Below are positions 1 to 8,099 of a DNA stretch of 23,474 nucleotides, piece by piece (within the stretch, counting starts at the first letter, position 1; every line of letters begins with the position of its first letter). A program made the position numbers and the translations under genes. The notes under the pieces are model-generated. The model saw nothing but the letters and a program-made list of their open reading frames with translations. It was not told the DNA's origin and made no database searches. The stretch covers positions 1 through 23,474 of the forward strand of contig JBCDBL010000070.1 in NCBI GenBank assembly GCA_039183635.1. The letters run 5' to 3'. This DNA is from JBCDBL01 sp039183635 (GTDB lineage: Bacteria > Pseudomonadota > Alphaproteobacteria > Caulobacterales > Parvularculaceae).

Positions 1-422
1 CCGGAAGCGGCGTAAAGACCGCTGACGCCTTTGCCGACCGCGGCGGGAGTGTTCGGCATCGCCCGCACGACAGCCCCTCCCGCTGGAAGCTGTTCTTCGA
101 TGGCCGCAACGGTTTTACCGGCGGCGATCGAGACGTATACGGCTGTTTCAGGAAGATAAGCGCGAATGGGCGCCAGCACGTTTTCCAAAACCTGCGGTTT
201 TACGGCGATGAGAACCGCGTCAGCCGCCACAGGCGCGCGCAGGATCGTGGCGACAGAGACGCCGTAAGCCCCCTCAAGAGATCTTATACGATCCGATGGC
301 TGAGGGTCTATAATGAGAGAACGGGCCGGGTCGATGACGCCGCCGGCCTTAAAAGCCCCCTCCAACAGGGCGCCGCCCATGTGGCCTGCGCCAATCGCCA
401 GAAGGGATGCGCCCTCAGCCAT
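1..422 (-). CDS. proC: Pyrroline-5-carboxylate reductase, N-terminal part (cut by window edge)
   Basis: ProC catalyses the last step of proline synthesis, NAD(P)H-dependent reduction of pyrroline-5-carboxylate, in the cytoplasm. About 140 N-terminal residues are visible on the minus strand; the rest lies beyond base 1. The start ATG (422-420) opens a Rossmann fold with the dinucleotide-binding motif AIGAGHMGGALLEG, followed by LIAVKPQVLENVL and VSIAAGKT and then VRAMPNTPAAVGKG, the family's conserved substrate-loop region. A GGTGAG sequence about 9 nt upstream may be the ribosome-binding site. It lies downstream of ubiK and the YbjN gene on the same strand, a common alphaproteobacterial order. 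The roughly 200-nt gap to the YbjN gene leaves room for its own promoter. Identification is firm; only completeness cannot be judged. Confidence 0.93.
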   Translation of the reverse strand, partial: MAEGASLLAIGAGHMGGALLEGAFKAGGVIDPARSLIIDPQPSDRIRSLEGAYGVSVATILRAPVAADAVLIAVKPQVLENVLAPIRAYLPETAVYVSIAAGKTVAAIEEQLPAGGAVVRAMPNTPAAVGKGVSGLYAAS

Positions 423-620
423 AGCAATCGTCTCACCCAGTGCGCATTCATAAAAGCGGAAACCAACTTTGTGGCTAAATGCGCGTCAAAAAAATCAAGA
501 GCGCCTTTGCAGTTCTACGAATCGCATAGGCGCTCCAAGACTAGTTCTTCCAAAGCGGCGCACAAGGCAAGACCCGACCGACGCCGCCAATACCGTAGGA
601 CCGGCGTTCCCCGTTAGACG

Positions 621-1124
621 TCAGGCCGATCCCGCCGTTTCGAATAAAGACAGGGCCATGGCGTCTTCGGGAGATTTTTTGTCGTTCAACAACAGATCAA
701 ACGCCGGATAAAACCGATCGTAAGCCTCCAAAGCGCCCTGGATCAGAAGCTGCGCCTGTTCGGCGTCGAAGCTTGCGTCCTCAGGCAGAACCGCAGCATG
801 GCGATAGACGATAGACCCGTCATCGGCCCAGATGTCGAAATGGCCGAGCCACAAATTCTCGTTCACCATCGCAAGCAGGCGGCAAGCATCGTCACGACGC
901 TCCTTCGGCGCGGTCATCTCTATGGGCGCGCCCACCTGCAGCGTCTGGTATTCAGGACGCCAGGCGAACCACAACGTCAGGTCGCTCCACCCGCCTGTGA
1001 CGGTGAGGTGCAGCTCCTGGGGGTCCACCCGCTCAAAACCAATATCCGTTTCAGATGCAATCGCCTCGACCACGTCCAACGGGTCTGCTGCGCTTACACT
1101 CGTTTCGAGAAGTTCAACCGACAT
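621..1124 (-). CDS. YbjN domain-containing protein
   Basis: A 167-residue acidic cytoplasmic protein without signal peptide or membrane segment. The pattern (LDVVEAIASETDIGFERVD near residues 16-34, LTLWFAWRPEYQTLQVG, then VNENLWLGHFDIWADDGSIVYRHA near 86-109 and a helical C-terminus) is that of the YbjN family, a fold related to type III secretion chaperones. In enterobacteria YbjN has been linked to motility and stress phenotypes, but its biochemical role is not established, so none is assigned. The start at 1124 is supported by an AGAGGAG ribosome-binding site 6 nt upstream. It lies between ubiK and proC on the same strand; this three-gene neighbourhood recurs in alphaproteobacteria and may be one transcription unit. 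Confidence 0.85.
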   Translation of the reverse strand: MSVELLETSVSAADPLDVVEAIASETDIGFERVDPQELHLTVTGGWSDLTLWFAWRPEYQTLQVGAPIEMTAPKERRDDACRLLAMVNENLWLGHFDIWADDGSIVYRHAAVLPEDASFDAEQAQLLIQGALEAYDRFYPAFDLLLNDKKSPEDAMALSLFETAGSA

Positions 1125-1283
1125 GCAGTCTCCTCTATCACCGTATCATCCGGCGGAAAGCCTTAAAGCTTCGTTGGCCCCGAAGGCGCTAGGGTTAACG
1201 CTAGCTTTGAGTCGGGGCGGTTCGCAATCACAGGCGCTGACGTTCATGGGAACGGCGCGGCGCCTGGCCTTTGTTTTTAAAAA

Positions 1284-1553
1284 TCAGGATCCGGCGCGCC
1301 CTTCCAGGGCGGCGACGCGCGCCTCCAGCGCCGCAACAAGGTCCGACAACCGTTCGCTTTCGGCCCGGGCGGCGGCGGCGACGTCGCGCATCGCATCGAA
1401 CTCCTCGCGGGGCACAAGATCCATATCGGCGGTCAGACGCTCCATCTGGCGGCGCATCAGGGTTTCAGCCTCCTCGCGCACGCCGTTGGCGGCGCCGGCG
1501 GCTTCGGTCATCACGCGGGCGACGCCGTCAAGAAAAGGGTTTTCAACTTGCAT
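1284..1553 (-). CDS. ubiK: Accessory factor UbiK family protein (BMFP domain)
   Basis: An 89-residue, highly charged, almost wholly helical protein. UbiK/YqiC proteins are small trimeric coiled coils that bind membranes and assist the cytosolic ubiquinone-synthesis (Ubi) complex. The N-terminal NPFLDGVARVMTEAAGAANG and the mid-region LMRRQMERLTADMDLVPREEFDAMR match the family; the Val-Pro-Arg-Glu-Glu-Phe motif near residues 47-52 is its hallmark. It is followed by a C-terminal coiled coil rich in Ala, Glu and Arg (LSDLVAALEARVAALEG). Length is typical. It is divergent from lgt (184 nt between starts) and heads the minus-strand block with the YbjN gene and proC. A ubiquinone role is inferred from the family, since no other ubi gene is in the window. 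Confidence 0.85.
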   Translation of the reverse strand: MQVENPFLDGVARVMTEAAGAANGVREEAETLMRRQMERLTADMDLVPREEFDAMRDVAAAARAESERLSDLVAALEARVAALEGRAGS

Positions 1554-1737
1554 GGGTTACGCTTTCTAAAACGCGCTTTTACACGTTTTTTAAGATATAT
1601 GGCCAAACGCCCGGTGGAACAACCCGCCGCGCCATCGCCCGTCTTTGCGCCGGAAAAGCGCGAGATCCACAGGCGACATGGGCTGCGAACCCGGTTACAA
1701 GAAGCGCTGACGTTCGCCTTACTCACGAGATCCGCCC

Positions 1738-2580
1738 ATGGAACCAGGACTTGGCTATCCGACAATCGACCCGATTCTTGTTCAAATCGGTCCCATCGCC
1801 ATACGCTGGTACGCCCTGGCCTACATCGCCGGCATTCTTATCGGCTGGCGATATATCGTGCGTCTTGTCCGCAACCCGGCGCTCTGGCCGTCTAAGGCGG
1901 GCGCGCCGGCGACGCGCGAGCAGGTCGACGACATCGTCGCCTGGGTCACCCTCGGCATCATTCTCGGCGGGCGGCTCGGCTATATCTTCTTCTACGCCCC
2001 GGACACGATATGGAACGCGCCCCTCGACGTTTTCGCGATCTGGAAAGGCGGGATGTCGTTCCATGGCGGCCTCATCGGCGTCATCGCCGCCGGGGTCCTG
2101 TTCGCCCGCCGCAACAACCTCGACCCCATGCGCCTCGGCGATCTGTTCGCCGCCGCCGCGCCCATCGGGCTGTTCTTCGGCCGGCTTGCGAATTTCATCA
2201 ACGGGGAGCTTTACGGCCGCGCCTGGAACGGCCCCTGGTCCATGGTGTTCCCGACGGATCCGCTCCAGGTTCCCCGCCACCCCAGCCAGCTCTACGAAGC
2301 CGCCCTGGAAGGCATTGTTTTATTTATTATTTTGCGCATCGTCTCGCACAGCTTCAGCGCCTTTAAAAAACCTGGCGTCATGACCGGCGTTTTTCTTCTT
2401 GGTTACGGGTTGGCAAGATCCTTCGTAGAGAATTTCAGGCAACCGGACACGCATTTGCCGGATATGCCTTTAGGATTGACGATGGGAATGCTGCTGTCGC
2501 TGCCGATGATCGGGATCGGCGCATGGCTCATCTATCGCGCCGAGAAGGCGGCCCGGGGAGCAAAAACGCAAAGCGCCTGA
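1738..2580 (+). CDS. lgt: Prolipoprotein diacylglyceryl transferase
   Basis: Inner-membrane enzyme that transfers diacylglycerol from phosphatidylglycerol to the lipobox cysteine of prolipoproteins, the first step of lipoprotein maturation. The 280-residue protein has about seven hydrophobic segments and all family landmarks: GGRLGYIFFY (77-86), the essential-His segment GGMSFHGGLIG (104-114, His109), the Lgt signature GRLANFINGELYGR (148-161), HPSQLYEA (181-188) and ARSFVENFRQPD (226-237). Start and length fit the family. It is the first gene of a packed plus-strand cluster, ending 3 nt before the methyltransferase start. It is divergent from ubiK, so the 184-nt gap 1554-1737 must carry both promoters; no clear consensus was found there. 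Confidence 0.97.
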   Translation: MEPGLGYPTIDPILVQIGPIAIRWYALAYIAGILIGWRYIVRLVRNPALWPSKAGAPATREQVDDIVAWVTLGIILGGRLGYIFFYAPDTIWNAPLDVFAIWKGGMSFHGGLIGVIAAGVLFARRNNLDPMRLGDLFAAAAPIGLFFGRLANFINGELYGRAWNGPWSMVFPTDPLQVPRHPSQLYEAALEGIVLFIILRIVSHSFSAFKKPGVMTGVFLLGYGLARSFVENFRQPDTHLPDMPLGLTMGMLLSLPMIGIGAWLIYRAEKAARGAKTQSA

Positions 2581-2583
2581 AAT

Positions 2584-3708
2584 ATGAGCAAAACCGCCGC
2601 CGCACAGGAAACGACGGGTCTGCAGACACGCCTCGCCGCGCTGATCCGCGCTTCGGGACCGATGAGCGTCGCCGACTTCATGGCCGACGCCCTCGGCAAT
2701 CCCCAGGACGGCTATTATACGTCCCACTGCCCCATCGGCGAGGACGGCGACTTCACCACGGCGCCGGAAATCAGCCAGATGTTCGGGGAGCTTATCGGCG
2801 CTTGGCTGATGCAAAGCTGGGCCGACATCGGCGAGCCGTCCCTGTTCAATCTCATCGAGCTTGGGCCCGGCCGCGGCGCCCTGATGGCCGATATTCTCCG
2901 TACGGCGAAAATTCGCCCGGCGTTCCTCGCCGCCGCCCGCCCGCACCTGATCGAGACCAGCGGCCGTTTGCGTATGGAGCAGATGAAGCGGTTCGAAGAG
3001 ACGACCATCCCCATCAAATGGGCGGCGAAACTGTCCGAAGTTCCGCCCGCGCCGACGCTGATCGTCGCCAACGAAATGGTCGACTGTCTGCCGATCCGCC
3101 AGTTCGTGCGCACCAACGCCGGATGGTGCGAGCGGATGGTGGGCCTGAAAGACCCGGAGGCGGACGAGCTTGTTTTTCAACTGTCGCCTGTGCCGTTGCG
3201 CGCAGAGCATGTCTTGCCGGCCCATGTGCGCGACGCGCCGCAAGGGTCCGTCTTTGAGACCTGCGCGCCGGCCGCAGCCTTGGCCGAGGAGATCGCCCAC
3301 AGGCTGCAGGATTTTAAAGGCCGGGCGCTGATCATCGATTACGGCCACGCGCGCTCAGGCCTTGGCGACACGCTCCAGGCGGTGCGGGATCACGGCTTCT
3401 GGCCGCCGCTCGCCACCCCCGGGAAAGCGGACCTCACCGCCCATGTGGATTTCGAGGCGCTGGCCAAAGCGGCCCTCACCGGCGGCGGGATCGCCTACGG
3501 CCCCGTCAGTCAGGGGGTGTTCCTGAAACGCCTTGGCCTTGACGCCCGCGCCGGGGTCCTGAAACGCGACGCGTCCCCGGAAGACGGCGACGCGATCGAC
3601 GTCGCGGCCCGGCGCCTCGCCTCCGAAGAGGAAATGGGGGCGATGTTCAAAGTCCTGTGCATCTCCAGCCCTGGAGTCGCCCCGCCCCCCGGCTTTGAAT
3701 TTCCATGA
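2584..3708 (+). CDS. SAM-dependent methyltransferase, MidA/NDUFAF7 family
   Basis: A 374-residue class I methyltransferase of the MidA/NDUFAF7 type (PF02636). The mitochondrial homologue methylates an arginine of a complex I subunit and is needed for complex I assembly; the bacterial substrate is unproven, so complex I maturation is only inferred. Visible landmarks are DGDFTTAPEISQMFGELIGAW (54-74), which defines the family, the SAM-binding loop ELGPGRGALMADILR (92-106), NEMVDCLP (163-170, usually NEFFDALP in the family) and the later LIIDYGHA segment. It starts 3 nt after the lgt stop and its stop region overlaps the pgeF start (ATGA), so translation of the three is probably coupled. The order lgt-methyltransferase-pgeF is common in alphaproteobacteria. 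Confidence 0.92.
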   Translation: MSKTAAAQETTGLQTRLAALIRASGPMSVADFMADALGNPQDGYYTSHCPIGEDGDFTTAPEISQMFGELIGAWLMQSWADIGEPSLFNLIELGPGRGALMADILRTAKIRPAFLAAARPHLIETSGRLRMEQMKRFEETTIPIKWAAKLSEVPPAPTLIVANEMVDCLPIRQFVRTNAGWCERMVGLKDPEADELVFQLSPVPLRAEHVLPAHVRDAPQGSVFETCAPAAALAEEIAHRLQDFKGRALIIDYGHARSGLGDTLQAVRDHGFWPPLATPGKADLTAHVDFEALAKAALTGGGIAYGPVSQGVFLKRLGLDARAGVLKRDASPEDGDAIDVAARRLASEEEMGAMFKVLCISSPGVAPPPGFEFP

Positions 3709-4487
3709 CGCCGCCGCGCCTGACGTCTTGCCTGTTGGATAAAACAGGGTGCGCCGCACACGGCTTTTTCGGTCGCGCGGGAGGCGTCTCTCACGGGATT
3801 TACAACAGCCTCAACACGGGCTTCGGCTCGGACGACGCGCCTGAAAACGTCGCGCAAAACCGTGCCCGCGCCGCCCAAACCCTCGGCGTTTCGCCAGATG
3901 GCCTCATCACCGCCTATCAAATTCACTCCGCCAAAGCCGTCGTCGCCGACGCCCCCTGGGACCGCGATCGCGCGCCGGAGGCCGACGCCATCGTCACGCG
4001 GCGGCCGGGCCTCGCTCTCGGCGCCCTCGCCGCCGATTGCATCCCGGTTCTGTTCGCCGCCCCCGACGCCGGCGTCATCGCCGCCGCCCACGCTGGATGG
4101 CGCGGCGCCCTGGCCGGCGTTTTGGAGGCGACCGTTGAGGCGATGGAGGCCGAAGGCGCCGTCGCCGCCGACATCCGCGCCGCCATCGGCCCGTGCCTGC
4201 GGCAGTCCAATTTCGAGGTCGGAACGGAGCTGCTCGACGCCTTCACCGAAAAACATCCCGAGGCGGAGCAATTCTTCGCCCCCGGCGTTACAGAGAATAA
4301 ACGCCAGCTCGACCTCGCTGGCTTCGCCGCCTGGCGTCTTAAGGCGGCGGGGGTCGGCGGCGTCGACGATGTCGCGGCCTGCACCCTCGGCGCGCCGGAA
4401 GACTATTTCAGCTACCGCCACAGCCGCAAAACGAGCGCCCCGGACTTCGGGCGCAACCTCTCGGCGATCGCCCTTAAAGCAGCTTAG
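3705..4487 (+). CDS. pgeF: Peptidoglycan editing factor PgeF (YfiH/LACC1 family)
   Basis: A 260-residue cytoplasmic protein of the YfiH/LACC1 (DUF152) family. E. coli YfiH helps keep L-Ser out of peptidoglycan stems, and LACC1 homologues have purine nucleoside phosphorylase/adenosine deaminase activity; older databases call them polyphenol oxidase. The metal and catalytic residues are present: His74 in YQIHSA, Cys112 in AADCIPVLF and His129 in AAAHAGWRGAL, followed by GPCLRQSNFEVG (162-173) and the C-terminal CTLGAPEDYFSYRHSRK (226-242). Its ATG overlaps the methyltransferase stop by 4 nt, indicating translational coupling. prs follows after 165 nt with a probable separate promoter. Identity is firm; the in vivo substrate here is inferred. 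Confidence 0.94.
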   Translation: MTPPRLTSCLLDKTGCAAHGFFGRAGGVSHGIYNSLNTGFGSDDAPENVAQNRARAAQTLGVSPDGLITAYQIHSAKAVVADAPWDRDRAPEADAIVTRRPGLALGALAADCIPVLFAAPDAGVIAAAHAGWRGALAGVLEATVEAMEAEGAVAADIRAAIGPCLRQSNFEVGTELLDAFTEKHPEAEQFFAPGVTENKRQLDLAGFAAWRLKAAGVGGVDDVAACTLGAPEDYFSYRHSRKTSAPDFGRNLSAIALKAA

Positions 4488-4501
4488 GTCTCCAGGATTA
4501 T

Positions 4502-4518
4502 TTGCGAATCACTCGCAA
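4502..4518. promoter_or_regulatory. 17-bp dyad TTGCGA-N5-TCGCAA between pgeF and prs
   Basis: Two perfect 6-bp inverted arms (4502-4507 and 4513-4518) separated by ATCAC, 14 nt past the pgeF stop and about 135 nt before the prs start. There is no following T-tract, so it is not a typical terminator. The length and TTGCGAAT/TCGCAA composition resemble Fur/Mur-type operators, but that is only similarity to a loose consensus. It may be an operator for prs or a chance palindrome. Confidence 0.35.
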
Positions 4519-4652
4519 CACGGACAACGCAAAAACATCGCAAGGCGCCCAAAAACGTTCTTGCGTTTGCAGCGCAAAACGGTCACAAAACCGTCACCTT
4601 GGGCGAAGGCGCAGCACGGGTTCAAGCGGCGCGATCACAGGCGGGGCCGGAT

Positions 4653-5591
4653 ATGAAACTGTTAGCGGGCAACAGCAACCAGACGCTGTGCGAAGACATC
4701 TCAAAGCGCCTGGCGACGCCCTTGACGCAAGCGAAAATAAAGCGTTTCGCCGACGGAGAGGTGTTCGTCGAGATCGAGGAAAACGTCCGCGGCGAGGATG
4801 TGTTCATCATTCAGTCGACGTCCTATCCCGCCAATGACAATCTGATGGAGCTTTTGATCTGCGTCGATGCCCTCGCCCGGGCCTCGGCGAGCCGGATCAC
4901 CGCGGTGCTGCCCTATTTCGGCTACGCCCGCCAGGACCGCAAAGCGGGGCCGCGGACGCCGATTTCAGCAAAACTCGTCGCCAACCTCATCACCACAGCC
5001 GGCGCCGACCGGGTCCTCACCCTCGACCTCCACGCCGGCCAGATCCAGGGTTTTTTCGATATCCCCACGGACAACCTCTACGCCGTGCCGGTGATGGAGC
5101 GGGACATCCGAAAGACCTATCGGAACGAAGACAATCTGATGATCGTCTCGCCGGACGTCGGCGGCGTCGTCCGGGCGCGGGCGCTCGCCAACCGCCTCGA
5201 CGCCGACCTCGCCATTGTCGACAAGCGGCGTGAGCAGGCCGGGGTGTCTGAAGTGATGAACATCATCGGCGACGTGAAGGGCCGCACCTGCATCCTGTTC
5301 GACGATATTGTCGATTCCGGCGGAACATTGTGCAACGCCGCCGACGCTTTGCTCAAGGCCGGCGCCACCAGGGTGGCCGCCTATGTCACCCATGGCGTGC
5401 TTTCCGGCAAAGCTGTGGAGCGCATATCGGGATCGCGCCTGGAGCATCTGTCCGTCACCGACAGCATCGAGGCGACAAACGCCATGAAAGCCGCCGGCGA
5501 CAAGATCCGTTACGTCACTGTGGCGCCCTTGCTCGGCGAGGCCATCCGCCGGATTTCCAACGAGGAATCGGTGTCGACTTTGTTTGATTAA
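4653..5591 (+). CDS. prs: Ribose-phosphate pyrophosphokinase
   Basis: Cytoplasmic enzyme making PRPP from ribose-5-phosphate and ATP for purine, pyrimidine, His, Trp and NAD synthesis. The start at 4653 (MKLLAGNSNQ) is preferred over an in-frame ATG at 4599 because it matches the N-terminus typical of the family and gives a normal 312 residues; a GGCGGGG stretch lies just upstream. Motifs: FADGEVFVEI (32-41), the ATP-site RQDRK (93-97), the flexible-loop DLHAGQIQGFF (125-135), SPDVGG (166-171), KRR (191-193) and the PRPP loop DDIVDSGGTL (217-226). It is the last plus-strand gene before a convergent boundary with the phosphatase gene. Confidence 0.97.
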   Translation: MKLLAGNSNQTLCEDISKRLATPLTQAKIKRFADGEVFVEIEENVRGEDVFIIQSTSYPANDNLMELLICVDALARASASRITAVLPYFGYARQDRKAGPRTPISAKLVANLITTAGADRVLTLDLHAGQIQGFFDIPTDNLYAVPVMERDIRKTYRNEDNLMIVSPDVGGVVRARALANRLDADLAIVDKRREQAGVSEVMNIIGDVKGRTCILFDDIVDSGGTLCNAADALLKAGATRVAAYVTHGVLSGKAVERISGSRLEHLSVTDSIEATNAMKAAGDKIRYVTVAPLLGEAIRRISNEESVSTLFD

Positions 5592-5640
5592 GGCCGATGC
5601 AGGCGAAGAAGATCGCCGGTTCGTCGCCCGCAATCTGTTA

Positions 5641-5760
5641 AAGAACGTTCACACTTCTTCGATGCGCAAACGCACTCTAAAATTTTGTTTTGACACGCAT
5701 TTTATTACGGTGAGCCGAGACGAGCGGCGAACGGTTCCCGCTTTTGGGAATGCGCTCTAA
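5641..5760 (-). repeat. Interspersed palindromic repeat, copy C (minus orientation)
   Basis: The 334-nt convergent gap between prs and the PhoX gene holds no gene. Read on the minus strand, 5760-5641 starts TTAGAGCGCATTCCC, has a TTCCC/GGGAA hairpin, then AAATGCG, a run rich in A, TTTTAGAG, and CGAAGAAGTG. The segment order (AAATGCG, A-rich, TTAAAGCG or TTTAGAG, then ATYGAAGAAG) matches copy A at 19756-19862, so I group them. The sequence also resembles the intergenic mosaic/palindromic repeats of many alphaproteobacteria (recognition from memory, no search done). Homology to copy A is local and diverged, and copy C does not show the same perfect closing stem. Confidence 0.55.
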
Positions 5761-5776
5761 CACAAGGACTGAGAGT

Positions 5777-5816
5777 CGTTTACGCCGGTTCGGCAGAACC
5801 GCTTCGCATGCAAACG
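5777..5816. terminator. Nested hairpin between convergent prs and PhoX genes
   Basis: Outer arms CGTTT (5777-5781) and AAACG (5812-5816) enclose a perfect 6-bp stem CGGTTC/GAACCG (5786-5791 with 5796-5801, loop GGCA). It sits in the convergent gap, where a bidirectional transcription stop is expected, but has no clear T-tract on either strand. It may equally be the edge of the adjacent repeat. Confidence 0.35.
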
Positions 5817-5925
5817 GCCTCGGCGCCACGCGCCCATAAATTATTCTTTTTACTGAAGAGAAACATGACGAGCCAAGGCTCGCCCTGAGGCGTCTTGAAG
5901 CACAATGCGCTTTACACGGCTTTTC

Positions 5926-7839
5926 TTACCCCCCAACCGGACCAAGATCCTTCCGCCGGATCGCGAGCACGCTTGGGCGGGGCGGCGTTTTTTCATCGAA
6001 ATCCGGCCAGCGGGTCGCAGGGTTTTCAAAACTCGTCCCCCGGCCATCGCCTGGATGCTGGACCGCGACGAACAGCGCCTGGCCATCTGGCGTAAAGCGC
6101 GGTCCGCACACCTCTGCGCCGTCCGGCGCCCTGAAGAACGCGCGCCCCGCGCCCCGTTCGGCGCCCTCTGTCGACATCGCCCAGATCCCGTCATTGGCGC
6201 CCGTTGTCTGATTGCCGTCGGTGGCGACCCATAGACGGCCTTGCGGGTCCAGCGCGCCATTGTCGGGCGAGCCGAACCAACCATTGGGGCTGGTCTCCAG
6301 ATTCCAAGTTGCGCCCACCGCCTCATCGGCAGGATCGCCGCACTGAACGAGGATCTCCCAGCGCGACCGCGTCGACGTAAAGTCGCCCTGAGGTTCAATA
6401 ATCTCAACGATATGCCCATAGGCGTTGTCGGCGCGGGGGTTGGCCGCATCGATTTGATCGGTTTTACGCCGTGTATTGTTCGTCAACATGACGAACACGC
6501 GGCCCTTTTCGGGGTCCGGCTCGACATCCTCCGGCCGGTCCATCGGCGTTGCGCCCAACAGGTCCGCTGCACGCCGGGTCTCGATTAAAACATCCGCCTG
6601 GGACTGAAATCCGTTATCGGGGGTAAGGGCCCCCTCGCCCCAGACAAGCGGCATCCATTCAACAGCGCCGTCGGCGTCAAATCGCGCGACATAGAGCGTT
6701 CCCTCGTCCAGAAGATCGGCGTTGGCGGCGCGATCATCGGGGTCCCAGGGGCGGGCCGTTACGAATTTATAGACATAATCAAAACGCTGATCATCACCCA
6801 TATAGACGACGAGGCGGCCGTCCGGCGCAATGACGTTTTCCGCGCCTTCATGTTTAAAGCGCCCCATGGCGGTGCGCTTTTTCGGCGTCGATGTCGGATC
6901 GAGAATATCAACCTCTACGACCCATCCAAAGCGGTTCGGCTCATTCGGTTCTTTTGCGATATCGAACCGGTCGAAATGACGCCCCCATTGGTACCAGCCG
7001 CCGGGAACGCCATAGCGCGCATGGTTTTCAGCCTCTGGGCTGTCCTCAGGGAGCTTTCCAAGAAAATAGCCGTTGAAGTTTTCCTCCGCCATGAGATAGG
7101 AGCCCCAGGGCGTTATCCCGCCGGCGCAATTGTTCAGTGTTCCGATAACGCGACGGCCGGCGGGGTCATCCGTCGTTTTCACCCTGTCGGAGCCGGCGGC
7201 GGGGCCCGACAGCGCCATCTCCGTCGATCCTGCCGTGATGCGCCGGTTGAAACGGGACGACAGGACCGGCGCCCAGGCGCCGTCGCCCTTCCGCTCAATC
7301 TCGATAATCGTGCCGCCGTGCGCGGCCATCTCCACCGCACATTCGCTTTTCGTCAGGCTGCGCCGCCCCGCCAGCCCGGGCAACATGAGCCGCGTCGAGG
7401 TATACTCATGGTTCACACACAACAGTCCGCGCATCGCCTTATCGGCATCGGGCGGCAGGGGATAAAATCCGATAAAGTCGTTGTTGTATCCAAATTGGCG
7501 CTCTTGGGCTGCGGCGGTCTGGTTATAGGGGTCGAAGGACGGCGCCCCCTCGAACACCGCATCGCCCCACCGCAAAACAATGTCGGCCACATAATCCTCA
7601 GGGATATGATGATTTTCACCCACCCCGCGGGCGATTTCGGTGAAAGAGAAATCAGGGGCCGCCGCACGCGATGGCGCGTTGACAGGTTCGGTCGCACAGC
7701 CAACGGTCGTTACAGCGGCGCTCGCGCCGAGACCGGCGAGAAAGCCGCGCCGCGACAAACGCGCTTCAATGAGATCGCCGATGGTGGCGGCGCCCGCCGC
7801 GATCCGCGGATTTGAAGACTGATTTTCACTCTCGTCCAT
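5926..7839 (-). CDS. PhoX-family phosphatase, Tat-exported (DUF839)
   Basis: A 637-residue protein of the PhoX/DUF839 family: metal-dependent (Fe/Ca in characterised PhoX) phosphomonoesterases acting in the periplasm or at the cell surface to release phosphate. A twin-arginine signal, LSRRGFLAGLGASAAVTTVGCA, lies near residues 27-48; the terminal Gly-Cys could be a weak lipobox. Family segments follow: NNDFIGFYPLP, LLCVNHEYTSTRLMLPG, a long beta-propeller-like body with MLTNNTRR and VVYMGDDQRFDYVYKF, and a C-terminal LWVATDGNQTTGANDGIWAM. The start at 7839 is chosen because the reading frame upstream is low-complexity overlap with the next gene. It is convergent with prs and downstream of the polymerase gene on the same strand. 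I found no convincing Pho box upstream, so phosphate control is unproven. Confidence 0.88.
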   Translation of the reverse strand: MDESENQSSNPRIAAGAATIGDLIEARLSRRGFLAGLGASAAVTTVGCATEPVNAPSRAAAPDFSFTEIARGVGENHHIPEDYVADIVLRWGDAVFEGAPSFDPYNQTAAAQERQFGYNNDFIGFYPLPPDADKAMRGLLCVNHEYTSTRLMLPGLAGRRSLTKSECAVEMAAHGGTIIEIERKGDGAWAPVLSSRFNRRITAGSTEMALSGPAAGSDRVKTTDDPAGRRVIGTLNNCAGGITPWGSYLMAEENFNGYFLGKLPEDSPEAENHARYGVPGGWYQWGRHFDRFDIAKEPNEPNRFGWVVEVDILDPTSTPKKRTAMGRFKHEGAENVIAPDGRLVVYMGDDQRFDYVYKFVTARPWDPDDRAANADLLDEGTLYVARFDADGAVEWMPLVWGEGALTPDNGFQSQADVLIETRRAADLLGATPMDRPEDVEPDPEKGRVFVMLTNNTRRKTDQIDAANPRADNAYGHIVEIIEPQGDFTSTRSRWEILVQCGDPADEAVGATWNLETSPNGWFGSPDNGALDPQGRLWVATDGNQTTGANDGIWAMSTEGAERGAGRAFFRAPDGAEVCGPRFTPDGQALFVAVQHPGDGRGTSFENPATRWPDFDEKTPPRPSVLAIRRKDLGPVGG

Positions 7840-8011
7840 AAAAGAAGGTCCTGCTCGAAAATGCACTTCTTCGGGTTCAATATCGTGCTGATGTGACACT
7901 AACACGATGGAAAACGAAAAATGGGGGACGTTACATGCGCTATTGCGGCGCACCGGAAACAGAGCGCCGGCGACAGCCTGTGCGACAAACCGGAGGGGCC
8001 GCCAACGACCT

Positions 8012-8067
8012 GGATAGAGGGACGTGGATAGAGCGGCGCGGATAGAAAGACCGGGATAGAGTGACCG
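8012..8067. repeat. Four-copy 14-bp tandem repeat
   Basis: Four back-to-back 14-bp units begin at 8012, 8026, 8040 and 8054, each starting GGATAGA, with variable tails (GGGACGT, GCGGCGC, AAGACCG, GTGACCG). GGATAGA is invariant in all four. The array lies 33 nt past the polymerase stop and about 170-230 nt upstream of the PhoX start, the two genes sharing the minus strand, so it could be in the PhoX leader or promoter region. Fourteen is not a multiple of three, so it is not a coding repeat. Confidence 0.85.
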
Positions 8068-8099
8068 GCGCCCGCCCTTCAGCGGCGCGATGCACGCGC

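Noticed and set aside
832..1569. Long plus-strand open frame opposite the YbjN and ubiK genes
   Set aside because: Ser/Arg/Ala-rich shadow translation of GC-rich genes on the other strand, with no family motifs.
2470..3348. Long minus-strand open frame opposite the MidA-type methyltransferase gene
   Set aside because: His/Gly/Arg-rich translation typical of antisense frames in GC-rich DNA; the plus strand encodes a motif-complete protein.
4570..4600. ACGGT/ACCGT small hairpin upstream of prs as terminator
   Set aside because: Only five base pairs and no T-tract.
7850..7930. Possible Pho box upstream of the PhoX-family gene
   Set aside because: TGTAACG and TGTCACA-like stretches are present, but not as the spaced direct repeats of the PhoB consensus.
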